A stretch of DNA of 64,000 bases, taken from assembly GCF_022758295.1 (NCBI RefSeq), contig NZ_JALDWJ010000002.1, forward strand, positions 1 through 64,000, in the 5' to 3' direction. Every line of letters begins with the position of its first letter. Position 1 is the first letter of the stretch. The position numbers and the translations under genes are program-made. The DNA is from Lysobacter sp. CFH 32150 (lineage in GTDB: Bacteria > Pseudomonadota > Gammaproteobacteria > Xanthomonadales > Xanthomonadaceae). Below, one piece after another: positions 1-9,803 of this stretch. The notes below the pieces were generated by a model. It was not told where the DNA came from. It saw only the letters and a program-made list of their open reading frames with translations, and searched no databases.

Positions 1-381
1 GAAGTCGACACCGGCAGCGAGGGTGGCGTCGTCGCCACTGAGCTTGCCGCCATGGATGTCCGGGCGGGCGCTCGACTTCAGCGTCAGGCTGGTGCTCTTG
101 AGCTGGCCATTGCGCGAATGCACGACCATGTCGCCGCCGATCACCGGCAGGCCACGGTAGGTCCGTTCGACGCGGACGTGCTCGGTGCCGTCACGGTCGA
201 CGATCACGTCCTTGACCGAGAAGGCGTCGGCATCGGCACGATGCGCCGCCGCCTTGTTGCCATCGATCAGGCCGAGGGCGCGGCCGGCGGCCGGATGGTC
301 GACCTTGGCGGCAAAAGCGGGTGCGGCAACTGCAAGCGCGGCAACCACCGCGACGCTAAGCAAATGGGACTGCAAGTTCAT
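1..381 (-). CDS. Secreted M4 (thermolysin-like) metallopeptidase, N-terminal propeptide part only
   Basis: The frame is open from an ATG at 381 to the window edge, giving 127 codons. It begins with a signal peptide (basic-free start MNLQSHLL, hydrophobic stretch ending in APAFA). Next comes a stretch typical of the FTP propeptide of thermolysin and fungalysin-type peptidases: VERTYRGLPVIGGDMVVHS at about residues 71-89, followed by a glycine- and asparagine-containing turn. This propeptide keeps the enzyme inactive until export. The zinc-binding catalytic domain (HExxH) would lie beyond the left edge and cannot be checked. The M4 assignment therefore rests on the propeptide, and another FTP/PepSY-bearing secreted peptidase remains possible. 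Confidence 0.7.
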   Translation of the reverse strand, partial: MNLQSHLLSVAVVAALAVAAPAFAAKVDHPAAGRALGLIDGNKAAAHRADADAFSVKDVIVDRDGTEHVRVERTYRGLPVIGGDMVVHSRNGQLKSTSLTLKSSARPDIHGGKLSGDDATLAAGVDF

Positions 382-509
382 TCGTAAACCCCCGAGATAT
401 TTGGAAGCCGGCCACAGCCGGAACGGATTTTTGGCGTCCGTGCCTGCGCCGGAGGGCCGGCATCCGAACGATTTAGTCGGTGTGCCGCTGTGCGAGCCTC
501 TTATGAGAG

Positions 510-544
510 ATCACTTTTTTCTCATTTTTTGCAGAAAAAGTGAT
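510..544. repeat. Inverted repeat upstream of the M4 peptidase gene
   Basis: ATCACTTTTT (510-519) is repeated in inverse orientation as AAAAAGTGAT (535-544), 10 of 10 bases, around a 15-nt T-rich centre. It is the only A/T-rich patch in the intergenic region and lies about 130 bp upstream of the peptidase start. It could be an operator or a hairpin; the sequence does not decide. Confidence 0.5.
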
Positions 545-754
545 GACAGTCACGACTTCGGCGGTTCGGATCACGCTGCCGGGGTAGCAATCGAAACTTG
601 CCCGCGGGTTGGCCTGCCCGGCTGAGACGATCGGCGAACCCGGATTGGCGGACCGGGCGCGGGCGCGGGGATGGTCGAGGACTGACTGTTTTGGACAACC
701 GGGCTGAACCAGATCGGGCTAGGCCCTGACTGGACGAAGAGCCTACAAATGAAA

Positions 755-778
755 GGGTCGGCGAAAGCTCGCCGACCC
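755..778 (-). terminator. Hairpin terminator closing the ftsK-lolA-rarA-crcB series
   Basis: GGGTCGGCGA (755-764) pairs perfectly with TCGCCGACCC (769-778) around a 4-nt loop. On the minus strand it is followed by the T-rich TTTCATTTG. It lies 24 bp beyond the stop codon of the membrane-protein gene at 803. Confidence 0.8.
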
Positions 779-802
779 CGAAAATACCATCGCGTTTCGA
801 GC

Positions 803-1369
803 TCAGCCGCCCTTGCGGCCCAGCCACCACGCCATGCCCGCGCCGGCCAGTAGCCACCCGACGAGTTGGGTGATCAATGTGCTGGCGGTGAATGCTGCGG
901 GGAACAAATACCAGTTCCAATACGGCACGCTGATCACCAGCCAGGCGAACACCGCGAATGCACCGGCGATCGCCACGCGCTTGCCGAAGCCGAACGCGCC
1001 CAGCGACAGTACCCATGCCACAACGATTGCGGCCAGCGTGTCGGTAACGAATTGCTTGATCAGGTTCGGGACCATGTCCGCGAGAGCCGGATTACCCGGG
1101 GCATACACGACGAACGCATACGGGCTGGACTTGTACTTCTCGACGAAGGCCGTTCGCGCCGCCTCGTCGCTCCACTGTTCGGGCGACATGCCAGGCAGCA
1201 TGTAGATGCCTTCGCCCGAAGTGGCGGTCGCTTGCACGGCAGGGATGGCCGTGTCCTGTTCGGCGGCCACCTTGAAGCCCATTTCGCCAAGCGGCAGCGC
1301 CATGTGCGCCACGGAATTCCAGATGAACATCAGGATGCCGCCGATAATTCCCGCAATCAGTATTCGCAT
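803..1369 (-). CDS. Uncharacterised integral membrane protein (188 aa)
   Basis: I do not recognise a named family. The protein starts with a hydrophobic segment (MRILIAGIIGGILMFIW, residues 1-17). A soluble stretch of about 80 residues follows, probably extracytoplasmic. Three more hydrophobic segments lie near residues 101-125, 130-150 and 155-183, and the C-terminus is basic. The ATG at 1369 is preceded by GGAG at 8 nt. It is the last gene of the leftward ftsK series, 80 bp after the MFS gene, and is followed by a hairpin terminator. A longer frame extends upstream in the same phase into the MFS gene, but that part is a shadow. Confidence 0.7.
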   Translation of the reverse strand: MRILIAGIIGGILMFIWNSVAHMALPLGEMGFKVAAEQDTAIPAVQATATSGEGIYMLPGMSPEQWSDEAARTAFVEKYKSSPYAFVVYAPGNPALADMVPNLIKQFVTDTLAAIVVAWVLSLGAFGFGKRVAIAGAFAVFAWLVISVPYWNWYLFPAAFTASTLITQLVGWLLAGAGMAWWLGRKGG

Positions 1370-1449
1370 GAAATGTCTCCGCAACAGGCGGCCCCTCGCC
1401 GCGCGGGCAAGGATGCGCCGAGCCGTACCCGGCTGCCAGTGGCTCCGAC

Positions 1450-2625
1450 TCAGGTCTTTCGCAGCCAGATCGCCAGCAGCGCAGCCGCCAGCAAAGCGCA
1501 GCCCGCGCCGAAGGCAAATGCAGTGAACGCCGAAACGCTCTGCCACAACCAGCCGAAGAGCAACGACGCCGGCAGCAACGTGATGCCCAGGGTCAGGTGG
1601 TACCAACCGAATGCGGTACCGAGTTGTTCTCGTGGTACCAAATCGGCGACCAAGGCTTTCTCCGCGCCCTCGGTCGCCGCGATGAACAACCCGTAGGCCG
1701 CGAACAGCCCCCAGACGCTCCAAGCCGGCAAGCCGCCCCACCCCAGCAGCAGATAGATCACGGCGTAGGCGATCCAGCCGGCAATGATGAGCTGACGTCG
1801 GCCGATGCGATCGGACAAGGACGACAGCGGCGTGAGGAAGACCGCCGCCACCAGCGACATCAATGCCCACAGCAGCGGGATCTGCGATTGCGCAAAACCG
1901 AGTTCGCGCACCCGCAGCAGCAGGAACAGGTTTGAGGAATTGCCGAGCATGAAAAGCCCGAGCACCAGCAGGTAGCGCTTGAAGGCGGGCGGGAACTCCT
2001 GCATGCGCCAGCTGAAGCGCGTGGGTTCGATCACCGCCGCGGCTTCCGGTTCGCGCAGGCGCAATGTCAGTAGAAGTACGACTACGGCGGGCACGCCTGC
2101 GCACCAGAACACCGTGCGTAATTCGAATCCAAGCGCCAACAGCCCGGCAGCGACCAATGGACCGATCACCGCTCCCGCGTTGTCCATGGCCCGATGCAAC
2201 CCGTACGCGAGTCCACGCTGATCCGAGGTGATGCTGCGGCCGAGCATGGCGTCGCGTGGAGAACTGCGTAGTCCCTTGCCGACGCGATCGGCGAGCCGGC
2301 ACAGCAGCACCATCCACCAGCCAGTCGCGGCCGCGATCAATGTCCGTGCCACGCCCGCAATGCCATAGCCGGAGACCACGAATGGTTTCGCGCGTTGCAT
2401 GCGATCCGACCAGGCGCCGGCAACCAGTTTCAACAGACTGCTGACTGCTTCAGCAACTCCCTCGATCAGACCCAGCACACGCGGCCCGGCGCCCAACGTG
2501 CCGGCGAGGAACAACGGCAGCAGCGGATAGATCATCTCGCTGGCGCTGTCGTTCAACAGGCTGATCGTGCCGAGCAGCCACACGCTGCGCGGCAGCGCGC
2601 GCAGGCCGGTGGTCAGGGTCGCCAT
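1450..2625 (-). CDS. MFS transporter (drug/metabolite exporter type)
   Basis: This is a 391-residue polytopic membrane protein with about 12 hydrophobic helices and the usual two-half MFS layout. The loop ADRVGKGLRSSPRDAM (near residues 110-125) is the family's charged cytoplasmic motif, and the second-half loop LSDRIGRRQL is the matching motif. The N-terminus LLGTISLLNDSASEMIYPLLP is characteristic of a broad MFS_1 subgroup of unknown substrate. The ATG at 2625 overlaps the 3' end of crcB by 13 bp, which suggests translational coupling. A longer in-phase frame continues into crcB on the same strand but would encode a sequence unlike any MFS N-terminus. Substrate is not predictable. Confidence 0.85.
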   Translation of the reverse strand: MATLTTGLRALPRSVWLLGTISLLNDSASEMIYPLLPLFLAGTLGAGPRVLGLIEGVAEAVSSLLKLVAGAWSDRMQRAKPFVVSGYGIAGVARTLIAAATGWWMVLLCRLADRVGKGLRSSPRDAMLGRSITSDQRGLAYGLHRAMDNAGAVIGPLVAAGLLALGFELRTVFWCAGVPAVVVLLLTLRLREPEAAAVIEPTRFSWRMQEFPPAFKRYLLVLGLFMLGNSSNLFLLLRVRELGFAQSQIPLLWALMSLVAAVFLTPLSSLSDRIGRRQLIIAGWIAYAVIYLLLGWGGLPAWSVWGLFAAYGLFIAATEGAEKALVADLVPREQLGTAFGWYHLTLGITLLPASLLFGWLWQSVSAFTAFAFGAGCALLAAALLAIWLRKT

Positions 2626-3005
2626 GCATGTGCCATCCGTGCACCACCCCAGACCAGCAGCAATCCGAGCGCCAACGTCAGCACGAGGTACAGCAAGGCC
2701 AACTCGCCGCGCGATGAGCGCGTGTATAGCAGCCACTCGATCATCAGCGCGGAATACGTAGTCAAGCCGCCGAGCAAACCAACGATCAGGAACGCGCGCC
2801 AGTACAACGCCGCCTGGCCCCGGCCTTCCAGCCACACTGCGAGAAAGCCGCCAGCGAAGGCACCAATCAAGTTCACCGCGAACGTGCCCCACGGGAAACC
2901 GTCACCGAGATGGCGCAACAGCACCCCGCCCAGCCAGTAGCGTCCGGCGGCGCCGAGGGCACCACCGAGCATCACTAGCCACAACTGCTGCCACCAAATA
3001 GTCAT
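2613..3005 (-). CDS. crcB: CrcB/Fluc fluoride channel
   Basis: A small (130 aa) four-helix membrane protein that exports fluoride as a dual-topology dimer. Family marks are visible: GGALGAAGRYWLG near residue 15, WGTFAVNLIGAF near residue 39 (the Asn of the pore), and GLLGGLTTYSAL near residue 76 (the usual form is GFxGGxTTFS). Length is normal. No Shine-Dalgarno sequence precedes the ATG. The 36 bp between rarA and crcB is strikingly A/T-rich and contains a possible own promoter. No fluoride riboswitch can fit in that gap. Confidence 0.93.
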   Translation of the reverse strand: MTIWWQQLWLVMLGGALGAAGRYWLGGVLLRHLGDGFPWGTFAVNLIGAFAGGFLAVWLEGRGQAALYWRAFLIVGLLGGLTTYSALMIEWLLYTRSSRGELALLYLVLTLALGLLLVWGGARMAHAWRP

Positions 3006-3016
3006 TGATTCAATTA

Positions 3017-3045
3017 GTTATGAATTGTTATTGAAGTCAATTCAA
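3017..3045 (-). promoter_or_regulatory. Possible sigma-70 promoter for crcB
   Basis: On the minus strand TTGAAT (3045-3040), a 17-nt spacer and CATAAC (3022-3017) lie in the A/T-rich gap between rarA and crcB, 11 nt before the crcB ATG. The predicted leader is only a few bases long, which would fit the absence of a Shine-Dalgarno sequence. The match is moderate. Confidence 0.35.
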
Positions 3046-4400
3046 TCCGAGGCTTTTCCTTCTCTCGCTCGTTCCCGGGCTGCACGCAAAGCATCCAGTT
3101 TCGCCTTCAATTTGATCTCCAGTCCGCGCTCGACCGGTTGGTAATACACGCGCTCGCCCATCGTGTCCGGGAAGCCGGTCTGATCCAGCGCGATCCCACC
3201 TTCGGCGTCGTGATCGTACTGGTAGCCCTTGCCGTAGCCGAGTTGCTTCATCAGTTTGGTCGGCGCGTTGCGGATATGCAGCGGTACTTCCTGCGTGCCG
3301 TATTCGTGCACGTCAGCTTTCGCTGCATTGAAGGCAACGTAGCCCGCGTTGGATTTCGCAGTACTGGCAAGATAAATCGTGAGCTGCGCCAGGGCGAGGT
3401 CGCCCTCGGGACTGCCTAGGCGATCGTAGGTATCCCAGGCCTCGATCGCCATCTGCCAGGCGCGCGGATCCGCGAGGCCCACGTCCTCCACTGCCATGCG
3501 TGTGAGCCGACGTGCGAGGTAGCCCGGATCGCAGCCGCCATCGAGCATGCGGGTGAACCAGTACAACGCAGCATCCGGGTTGGTGCTGCGTACCGACTTA
3601 TGCAGCGCGGAGATCTGGTCGTAGAACTGGTCGCCGCCCTTGTCGAAGCGGCGCGTGCGATCGGCCAGCACCTGTTCGAGCACGGCTTCGGTGACTGTGC
3701 CGCCCTCGCCGACCAGATCGCTGGCGATTTCGAGGAACGTCAGCCCGCGGCGCACGTCGCCGTCGGCCGCTCGGGCGATCAATGCGAGCAGCTCGTCGGT
3801 CACCTGCAAGCCGCGCTCACCGAGGCCGTGTTCCGCATCATCGAGCGCGCGCTTGAGGGTGATGGCAATGTCATCCGCAGACACGGCTTCCATCACGTGC
3901 ACGCGGCAACGCGACAGCAGCGCCGAGTTCAATTCGAACGAAGGGTTTTCAGTGGTCGCGCCGACGAACAGGATGGTGCCGCGTTCGATATGCGGCAGGA
4001 ACGCATCCTGCTGCGCCTTGTTGAACCGGTGCACTTCGTCGACGAAAAGCACCGTGCGCCGGCCCTCGGCGAAACGATGGCCCGCTTCGGCCAATACCTG
4101 TCGTACTTCAGGCAGGCCCGCGAGTACCGCCGAAATTGCGCGGAATTCGGCATTGGCGTACTTGGCCAGCAGCAATGCCAATGTGGTCTTGCCGCAACCC
4201 GGAGGACCCCACAGGATCATCGAATGCACATGGCCGGATTCGACGGAGCGGCGCAGGGCCGAACCCGGTGCGAGCAGCCGGCGTTGTCCGACCATTTCAT
4301 CGAGGGTGCGCGGCCGCACGCGCTCGGCGAGCGGCCGCAGTGCGTCGCGATCGACGCTCAGCAGGTCGCCTTCGGGCAATGCATTACGAGACTTGGCCAC
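3042..4400 (-). CDS. rarA: Replication-associated recombination protein A (RarA/MgsA AAA ATPase)
   Basis: A 452-residue AAA+ ATPase of the RarA/WRNIP1/Mgs1 family, which acts at stalled or gapped replication forks. The N-terminus has RPRTLDEMVGQ. Walker A is GPPGCGKTT (near residue 65), Walker B is LFVDEVHRF, sensor 1 is FVGATTENPSF, and an arginine finger region SRCRVHVM follows. The C-terminal half is the conserved clamp-loader-like tetramerisation region (ALYWFTRMLDGG and later GYQYDHDAEGG). It lies 41 bp after lolA, in the ftsK-lolA-rarA order common in gammaproteobacteria. Confidence 0.96.
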   Translation of the reverse strand: MAKSRNALPEGDLLSVDRDALRPLAERVRPRTLDEMVGQRRLLAPGSALRRSVESGHVHSMILWGPPGCGKTTLALLLAKYANAEFRAISAVLAGLPEVRQVLAEAGHRFAEGRRTVLFVDEVHRFNKAQQDAFLPHIERGTILFVGATTENPSFELNSALLSRCRVHVMEAVSADDIAITLKRALDDAEHGLGERGLQVTDELLALIARAADGDVRRGLTFLEIASDLVGEGGTVTEAVLEQVLADRTRRFDKGGDQFYDQISALHKSVRSTNPDAALYWFTRMLDGGCDPGYLARRLTRMAVEDVGLADPRAWQMAIEAWDTYDRLGSPEGDLALAQLTIYLASTAKSNAGYVAFNAAKADVHEYGTQEVPLHIRNAPTKLMKQLGYGKGYQYDHDAEGGIALDQTGFPDTMGERVYYQPVERGLEIKLKAKLDALRAARERAREGKASD

Positions 4401-4441
4401 ACCGCGATTCTAGCCTGCACGGTCGCGGCTGCTGAGACGCC

Positions 4442-5059
4442 TTACTCGCCGACGACATCCACGCCTTTCGGAGGCGTATAGCGGAACGCGGACTTGGCGA
4501 ACGACGGATTGCGCTTCCAGCCACTGAAGGCGATCTCGGTGCGTTGGCCCAGCGCGTCGACCACCTGCATCAGCGCCAGCCCGTCCTTGCCGAAACCAAG
4601 GCGTGCGGACTGGAAACTCGCCTCATTGGGGTTGCGCGGAGTCAACAGCAGCCACGCGAGGCCGTCCTTGTTACCGGTGTCCTTGATCACGAAGTCCTTG
4701 TCCAGCTTGGACGGATCGATCAGCGCTGCAAGCGGGCTGTTCTGTTCCTCGGTGCCCTGCGGCCGCTTGGTCACCTGCTGCAGGTCGGGGTCGTAAACCC
4801 AGACGGTCTTGCCATCGGCGACGATCAATTGCGGAAATGGCTTGACGTATTCCCAGCGGAACAGTCGCGGCGCCGACAACGCGACGCGCCCGCTCGAGGT
4901 TTCCTTGCGCTTGCCGTTGGCATCGAACACCTGCTGGGTGAACTGGCCGTCGAGGCCTTTCAGCCCCTTGGTGAACGCATTGAGGTCGTCGCGGGCGCCA
5001 GCGATGGCGTTGCTGGCAACGAGGGCGACAACCAGGCCGAAGATGTGGATACCACGCAT
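4442..5059 (-). CDS. lolA: Outer-membrane lipoprotein carrier protein LolA
   Basis: A periplasmic chaperone that takes lipoproteins from LolCDE to LolB at the outer membrane. The protein has 205 residues with a signal peptide (MRGIHIFGLVVALVASNAIA). It then has the LolA core: GLDGQFTQQVFDANG, SGRVALSAPRLFRWEY and VADGKTVWVYDPDLQQVTK. The ATG at 5059 was chosen because GGAG lies 7 nt before it and it starts directly at the signal peptide; an in-frame ATG at 5080 would add seven unlikely residues. It is flanked by ftsK upstream and rarA downstream, the usual neighbours. Confidence 0.95.
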   Translation of the reverse strand: MRGIHIFGLVVALVASNAIAGARDDLNAFTKGLKGLDGQFTQQVFDANGKRKETSSGRVALSAPRLFRWEYVKPFPQLIVADGKTVWVYDPDLQQVTKRPQGTEEQNSPLAALIDPSKLDKDFVIKDTGNKDGLAWLLLTPRNPNEASFQSARLGFGKDGLALMQVVDALGQRTEIAFSGWKRNPSFAKSAFRYTPPKGVDVVGE

Positions 5060-5143
5060 GCTGGAACTCCAACGGATCATTGGTAGCGAGTGTGAAGCCT
5101 CGATGCTGAATACGCTCCGACGAAACCCGCAACCGGAGATGAA

Positions 5144-7495
5144 CTATTTCGGCGGTGGCGGTGCGATCACGCTGCGATCGCCGTTGTGCTCGGGTGGCGT
5201 GACGATGCCGGCGGCTTCCATCGCCTCGATCAGGCGTGCGGCGCGGTTGTAGCCGATCTTCAAACGACGCTGCACGCCGGAGATGGAAGCGCGACGCGTC
5301 TCGGTGACGATACGGACGGCTTCGTCGTAGAGCGGATCGGATTCGTCCCCTCCCCCGCCACCGCTTTCCGGCAGGCCGGTAGCGCCAACGACGCTGCCGT
5401 CGCCGAGGGTCTGCACTTCGTCGAGCACGCCTTCGATGTAGTCGGGTGTACCGCCGATCTGTTTGAGATGCTCGACCACGCGGTGCACTTCATCGTCGGA
5501 AACGAACGCGCCGTGGACGCGCTCCGGCATCGCGGTGCCGGGCGGTAGGTAGAGCATGTCGCCGTGGCCAAGCAGCGTCTCGGCACCGCTCTGGTCGAGG
5601 ATCACGCGCGAATCCATCTTCGAACTGACCTGGAACGCGATGCGTGTGGGGATGTTCGCCTTGATCAAGCCGGTGATCACATCCACCGACGGTCGCTGCG
5701 TGGCGAGGATCAAGTGGATGCCGGCCGCACGCGCCTTCTGCGCCAGGCGTGCGATGAGTTCTTCGACCTTCTTGCCGACGATCATCATCATGTCGGCGAA
5801 TTCGTCGATGAACACGACGATGTACGGCATCGATTCCAACGGGCGCGGTGCTTCGCCGAGTTCTGCGTTCGGCTTGAACAACGGATCCATCAACGGCTGG
5901 CCGGCGTCCTGCGCGTCCTTCACCTTCTTGTTGAAGCCGGCAAGGTTGCGCACGCCGACCGCACTCATCAATTTGTAGCGCCGCTCCATCTCGGCAACGC
6001 ACCAGCGCAGGCCGTTCGCCGCTTCCTTCATGTCGGTGACGACAGGTGCCAGCAGGTGCGGGATGCCCTGGTAGACGCTGAGTTCCAGCATCTTCGGGTC
6101 GATCATGAGGATGCGCACGTCGGCCGGGCTGGCCTTGTACAACAGCGACAGCACCATCGCATTGACCGCGACCGACTTGCCCGAGCCGGTGGTGCCGGCG
6201 ACCAGCAGATGCGGCATGCGCGCAAGGTCGGCCACCGTCGGGCGGCCGGCGATGTCCTTGCCCAAGGCAAGCGTCAATGGACTGGGCGACTTGTCGTACT
6301 CCTTCGAGCGCAACAATTCGCTGAGATAGATCATCTCGCGGTGGCTGTTGGGCGTTTCCAGGCCGACCACCGACTTGCCCGGAATCACATCGACCACGCG
6401 CACCGACTTCACGCTCAGGCCACGGGCGATGTCCTTGTCGAGCGAGCTGATCGAGCTGACTTTGACGCCGGGCGCGGGTTCCAGTTCGAAGCGCGTGATC
6501 ACCGGTCCCGGATACGCACCGACCACCTGCGCCTCGATGCGGAAATCCTTGAGCTTGAACTCGATCTGCCGCGACAGTGTCTCCAGCGTCTCTTCGCTGT
6601 AGCTCTTCTGTTGCGGCTTGGGATCATCGAGCAGCGCCAGTGGCGGGATGCCCGAGCCGTCGCCGACATGGAACAACGGAATCTGCTGCTCGCGCTTGGC
6701 GCGATCGCTTTTTTCGACGATGGGTGCCGGTGGCGGTTCGATCCGAACTGGCGCGCGCTTCGCACGTAGTTCGGTTTCGATCTTGCGGGTTTCCTCGCGC
6801 TCCTCGCGGAACGCGCGTGCCTGTTGCCACTCGGCGGCCTGCTGGCTGCCGCGCCGGAACAGCGGCCCGAGCGCAAGCACCCACTGGCCGATCTTGTCCA
6901 TCACCGTCAGCCACGAAATCCCGGTGGCGAGCGTGGTCGAGATCAGCAGCAATGCGACGGTAAACAGATTGGCGCCGAGTGCGCCGAAACCTCGGAACAA
7001 CGAACGTCCTACCAGCTGGCCAAGGATGCCGCCGCTGCCCGCGGAGAAATCCGGCGCAGCGCTGACGCGTAGATGCAGGAAGCCCGCAGCGGAAACCAGG
7101 AAGCCGACGATGCCGACCAGGCGCAAGGCCGGACCGAGGTCGGCGTCGCCATCGCCATCGCTGTCCATGCCGAAGAGCGCGATCCACGCGATCAGTCCCA
7201 GCATCAGTGGCAGCAGGAAGGCGACGTAGCCCGTCAGATACAGCAACACGTCGGCAACCCACGCGCCGACGCGACCGCCATAGTTCTGGATCGGCGCGGT
7301 AACGCTACCGGAATGCGACCAACCAGGATCGCTCGGCGAAAACGTGTACAGGCTGGCAAACAGGTACAGCAGTAACGGCGTGATCAGGATCAACGCGATG
7401 TCGCGCATCAGCCGTTGGCGGCGTGGCGACGGCGGCGCCTTCGCGGCCTTGTCGGCCGCTGCCCGTTTGCGTGCTGCTGGGGACGCTTGCGCCAC
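5144..7495 (-). CDS. ftsK: DNA translocase FtsK
   Basis: The septal DNA pump that clears the chromosome terminus and activates XerCD. At 783 residues it is short compared with E. coli FtsK because the proline/glutamine-rich linker is reduced. It has four hydrophobic segments at about residues 30-190 and a short charged linker. The RecA-like motor has Walker [13 protein letters not shown] and Walker [13 protein letters not shown]. The C-terminal winged-helix gamma domain ([20 protein letters not shown]) recognises KOPS sites. The start is a GTG at 7495, as no upstream ATG fits. lolA follows at 84 bp. Confidence 0.96.
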   Translation of the reverse strand: MAQASPAARKRAAADKAAKAPPSPRRQRLMRDIALILITPLLLYLFASLYTFSPSDPGWSHSGSVTAPIQNYGGRVGAWVADVLLYLTGYVAFLLPLMLGLIAWIALFGMDSDGDGDADLGPALRLVGIVGFLVSAAGFLHLRVSAAPDFSAGSGGILGQLVGRSLFRGFGALGANLFTVALLLISTTLATGISWLTVMDKIGQWVLALGPLFRRGSQQAAEWQQARAFREEREETRKIETELRAKRAPVRIEPPPAPIVEKSDRAKREQQIPLFHVGDGSGIPPLALLDDPKPQQKSYSEETLETLSRQIEFKLKDFRIEAQVVGAYPGPVITRFELEPAPGVKVSSISSLDKDIARGLSVKSVRVVDVIPGKSVVGLETPNSHREMIYLSELLRSKEYDKSPSPLTLALGKDIAGRPTVADLARMPHLLVAGTTGSGKSVAVNAMVLSLLYKASPADVRILMIDPKMLELSVYQGIPHLLAPVVTDMKEAANGLRWCVAEMERRYKLMSAVGVRNLAGFNKKVKDAQDAGQPLMDPLFKPNAELGEAPRPLESMPYIVVFIDEFADMMMIVGKKVEELIARLAQKARAAGIHLILATQRPSVDVITGLIKANIPTRIAFQVSSKMDSRVILDQSGAETLLGHGDMLYLPPGTAMPERVHGAFVSDDEVHRVVEHLKQIGGTPDYIEGVLDEVQTLGDGSVVGATGLPESGGGGGDESDPLYDEAVRIVTETRRASISGVQRRLKIGYNRAARLIEAMEAAGIVTPPEHNGDRSVIAPPPPK

Positions 7496-7585
7496 CGTTA
7501 TGTTCTGCCTTAGCTACGTTCCGTTAGTTATTGAATATACGGCTAAACCCGGAATAAAGACAGGTCGATCCGGTCCAATCTCGGA

Positions 7586-7612
7586 GGTCTTCCCGCTTTC
7601 CGCGGGAAGACC
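7586..7612 (-). terminator. Hairpin after the alanine dehydrogenase gene
   Basis: GGTCTTCCCGC (7586-7596) and GCGGGAAGACC (7602-7612) form a perfect 11-bp stem with a 5-nt loop, 14 bp past the ald stop codon and upstream of ftsK. There is no clear U-tract on either side, so it may also act as an mRNA-stabilising hairpin. Confidence 0.7.
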
Positions 7613-7626
7613 TTCCAGACGACACG

Positions 7627-8694
7627 TTACAGCTTCATCCCCATCAACGCCGGGTGTACCAGCTTCCCGCCTTCGATGTTGATCCCGCGCGTCAACGGCT
7701 TGCTGTCGCGCCAGTTGCCCGAGGCCAGCTTGTTGACCCACGGCAGGATCGCGGCGCAGATCGCCTGCGACGAGGTCTGCGGCACGGCACCGGGCATGTT
7801 GGTGACGGCGAAGTGGATCACGCCTTCCTCGACATAGGTGGGTTCTTTCCAGGTGGTCGGACGCGAGGTCTCGAAACAGCCACCCTGATCGATCGAGATG
7901 TCGACGACGACGCTGCCATCTTCCATCGATTTGAGCATTTCGCGGGTCAGCACGTGCGGCGCGACGGCGCCGGTGACCAGGACGGCGCCGATCACGAGGT
8001 CGGCGGTAGCGACTTCGCGTGCCACCACTTCGTCGTACGGATACAGCGCAGTGACGTTGTTGCCGAGGCGCATCATTTCCTCCATGCGGTCCTGGCGCTT
8101 CTCGAACACGACCACGTTCGCGCCGCCGGCTGCCGCCAGCGCCGCGGAATTGCCACCGGCCTGGCCTGCGCCGAACACGACGACCTTGCCGCGCTCGGTC
8201 GACGGCAGGCCGCCGAGCAGCTTGCCCTTGCCGCCTTCCGGCTGGTGCAACAAATGCGTGCCCACTTGCACGCCGATCTTGCCAGCGATGACCGACATCG
8301 GCGCAAGCAGCGGCAGCGAACCGTCATCGAGCTCGACGGTTTCGAAGGCGATGCCAGTCAGGCCGATGTCGAGCAAGCGCTTGGTGAGCGTGGGCAGCGG
8401 CGCGAGGTGCAAGTAGCAGAACAGCAAGTGGTCTTTGCGCAGCAGTGCCAGGTCGCCTTCGATCGGCTCCTTGACCTTCACGATGAGCTCGCCTTTCTCA
8501 TACAGTGCGGCAGCGTCTGGTGCGATCTTCACCCCGAGCTTGGTGTAAGCCTCGTCCTTGAAACCGCTCTTGAGGCCTGCGCCCTGCTCGAGCCACACCT
8601 CATGACCACGCTTGACCAGGTCGCCCGCGGCGGCGGGGACGAGCGCAACGCGCCCTTCGAGGGTCTTGGTTTCCTTTGGTACACCGATACGCAT
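7627..8694 (-). CDS. ald: Alanine dehydrogenase
   Basis: Catalyses NAD-dependent interconversion of L-alanine and pyruvate plus ammonium. The 355-residue protein begins with the family signature MRIGVPKETKTLEGRVALVP. It continues with VKVKEPIEGD (substrate-binding loop), GTHLLHQPEGGKGKLLGG, and the NAD Rossmann fingerprint GAGQAGGNSAALAA. That fingerprint is slightly unusual: the family more often has GxGVxG. C-terminal SIDQGGCFETSRPTT and NMPGAVPQTSS are diagnostic. The ATG at 8694 has AGGAG 8 nt upstream; an upstream extension to 8826 is a shadow. It diverges from trxB across 155 bp. The ammonium link fits a genome with nitrate assimilation but no direct regulation is visible. Confidence 0.93.
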   Translation of the reverse strand: MRIGVPKETKTLEGRVALVPAAAGDLVKRGHEVWLEQGAGLKSGFKDEAYTKLGVKIAPDAAALYEKGELIVKVKEPIEGDLALLRKDHLLFCYLHLAPLPTLTKRLLDIGLTGIAFETVELDDGSLPLLAPMSVIAGKIGVQVGTHLLHQPEGGKGKLLGGLPSTERGKVVVFGAGQAGGNSAALAAAGGANVVVFEKRQDRMEEMMRLGNNVTALYPYDEVVAREVATADLVIGAVLVTGAVAPHVLTREMLKSMEDGSVVVDISIDQGGCFETSRPTTWKEPTYVEEGVIHFAVTNMPGAVPQTSSQAICAAILPWVNKLASGNWRDSKPLTRGINIEGGKLVHPALMGMKL

Positions 8695-8708
8695 TACGTC
8701 GCTCCTGA

Positions 8709-9802
<1,094 letters not shown>

Positions 9803-9803
<1 letters not shown>

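Larger units (their letters stand above)
382..802. other. Intergenic region, 421 bp
   Basis: No convincing gene is present. The region holds an A/T-rich inverted repeat (510-544) on the side of the peptidase gene and a strong hairpin (755-778) on the side of the membrane-protein gene. Short open frames here are GC-frame artefacts with no ribosome binding site. Confidence 0.6.

Noticed and set aside
3006-3041. Fluoride riboswitch upstream of crcB
   Set aside because: The gap is only 36 bp and lacks the conserved pseudoknot sequence; it is A/T-rich and better read as a promoter.
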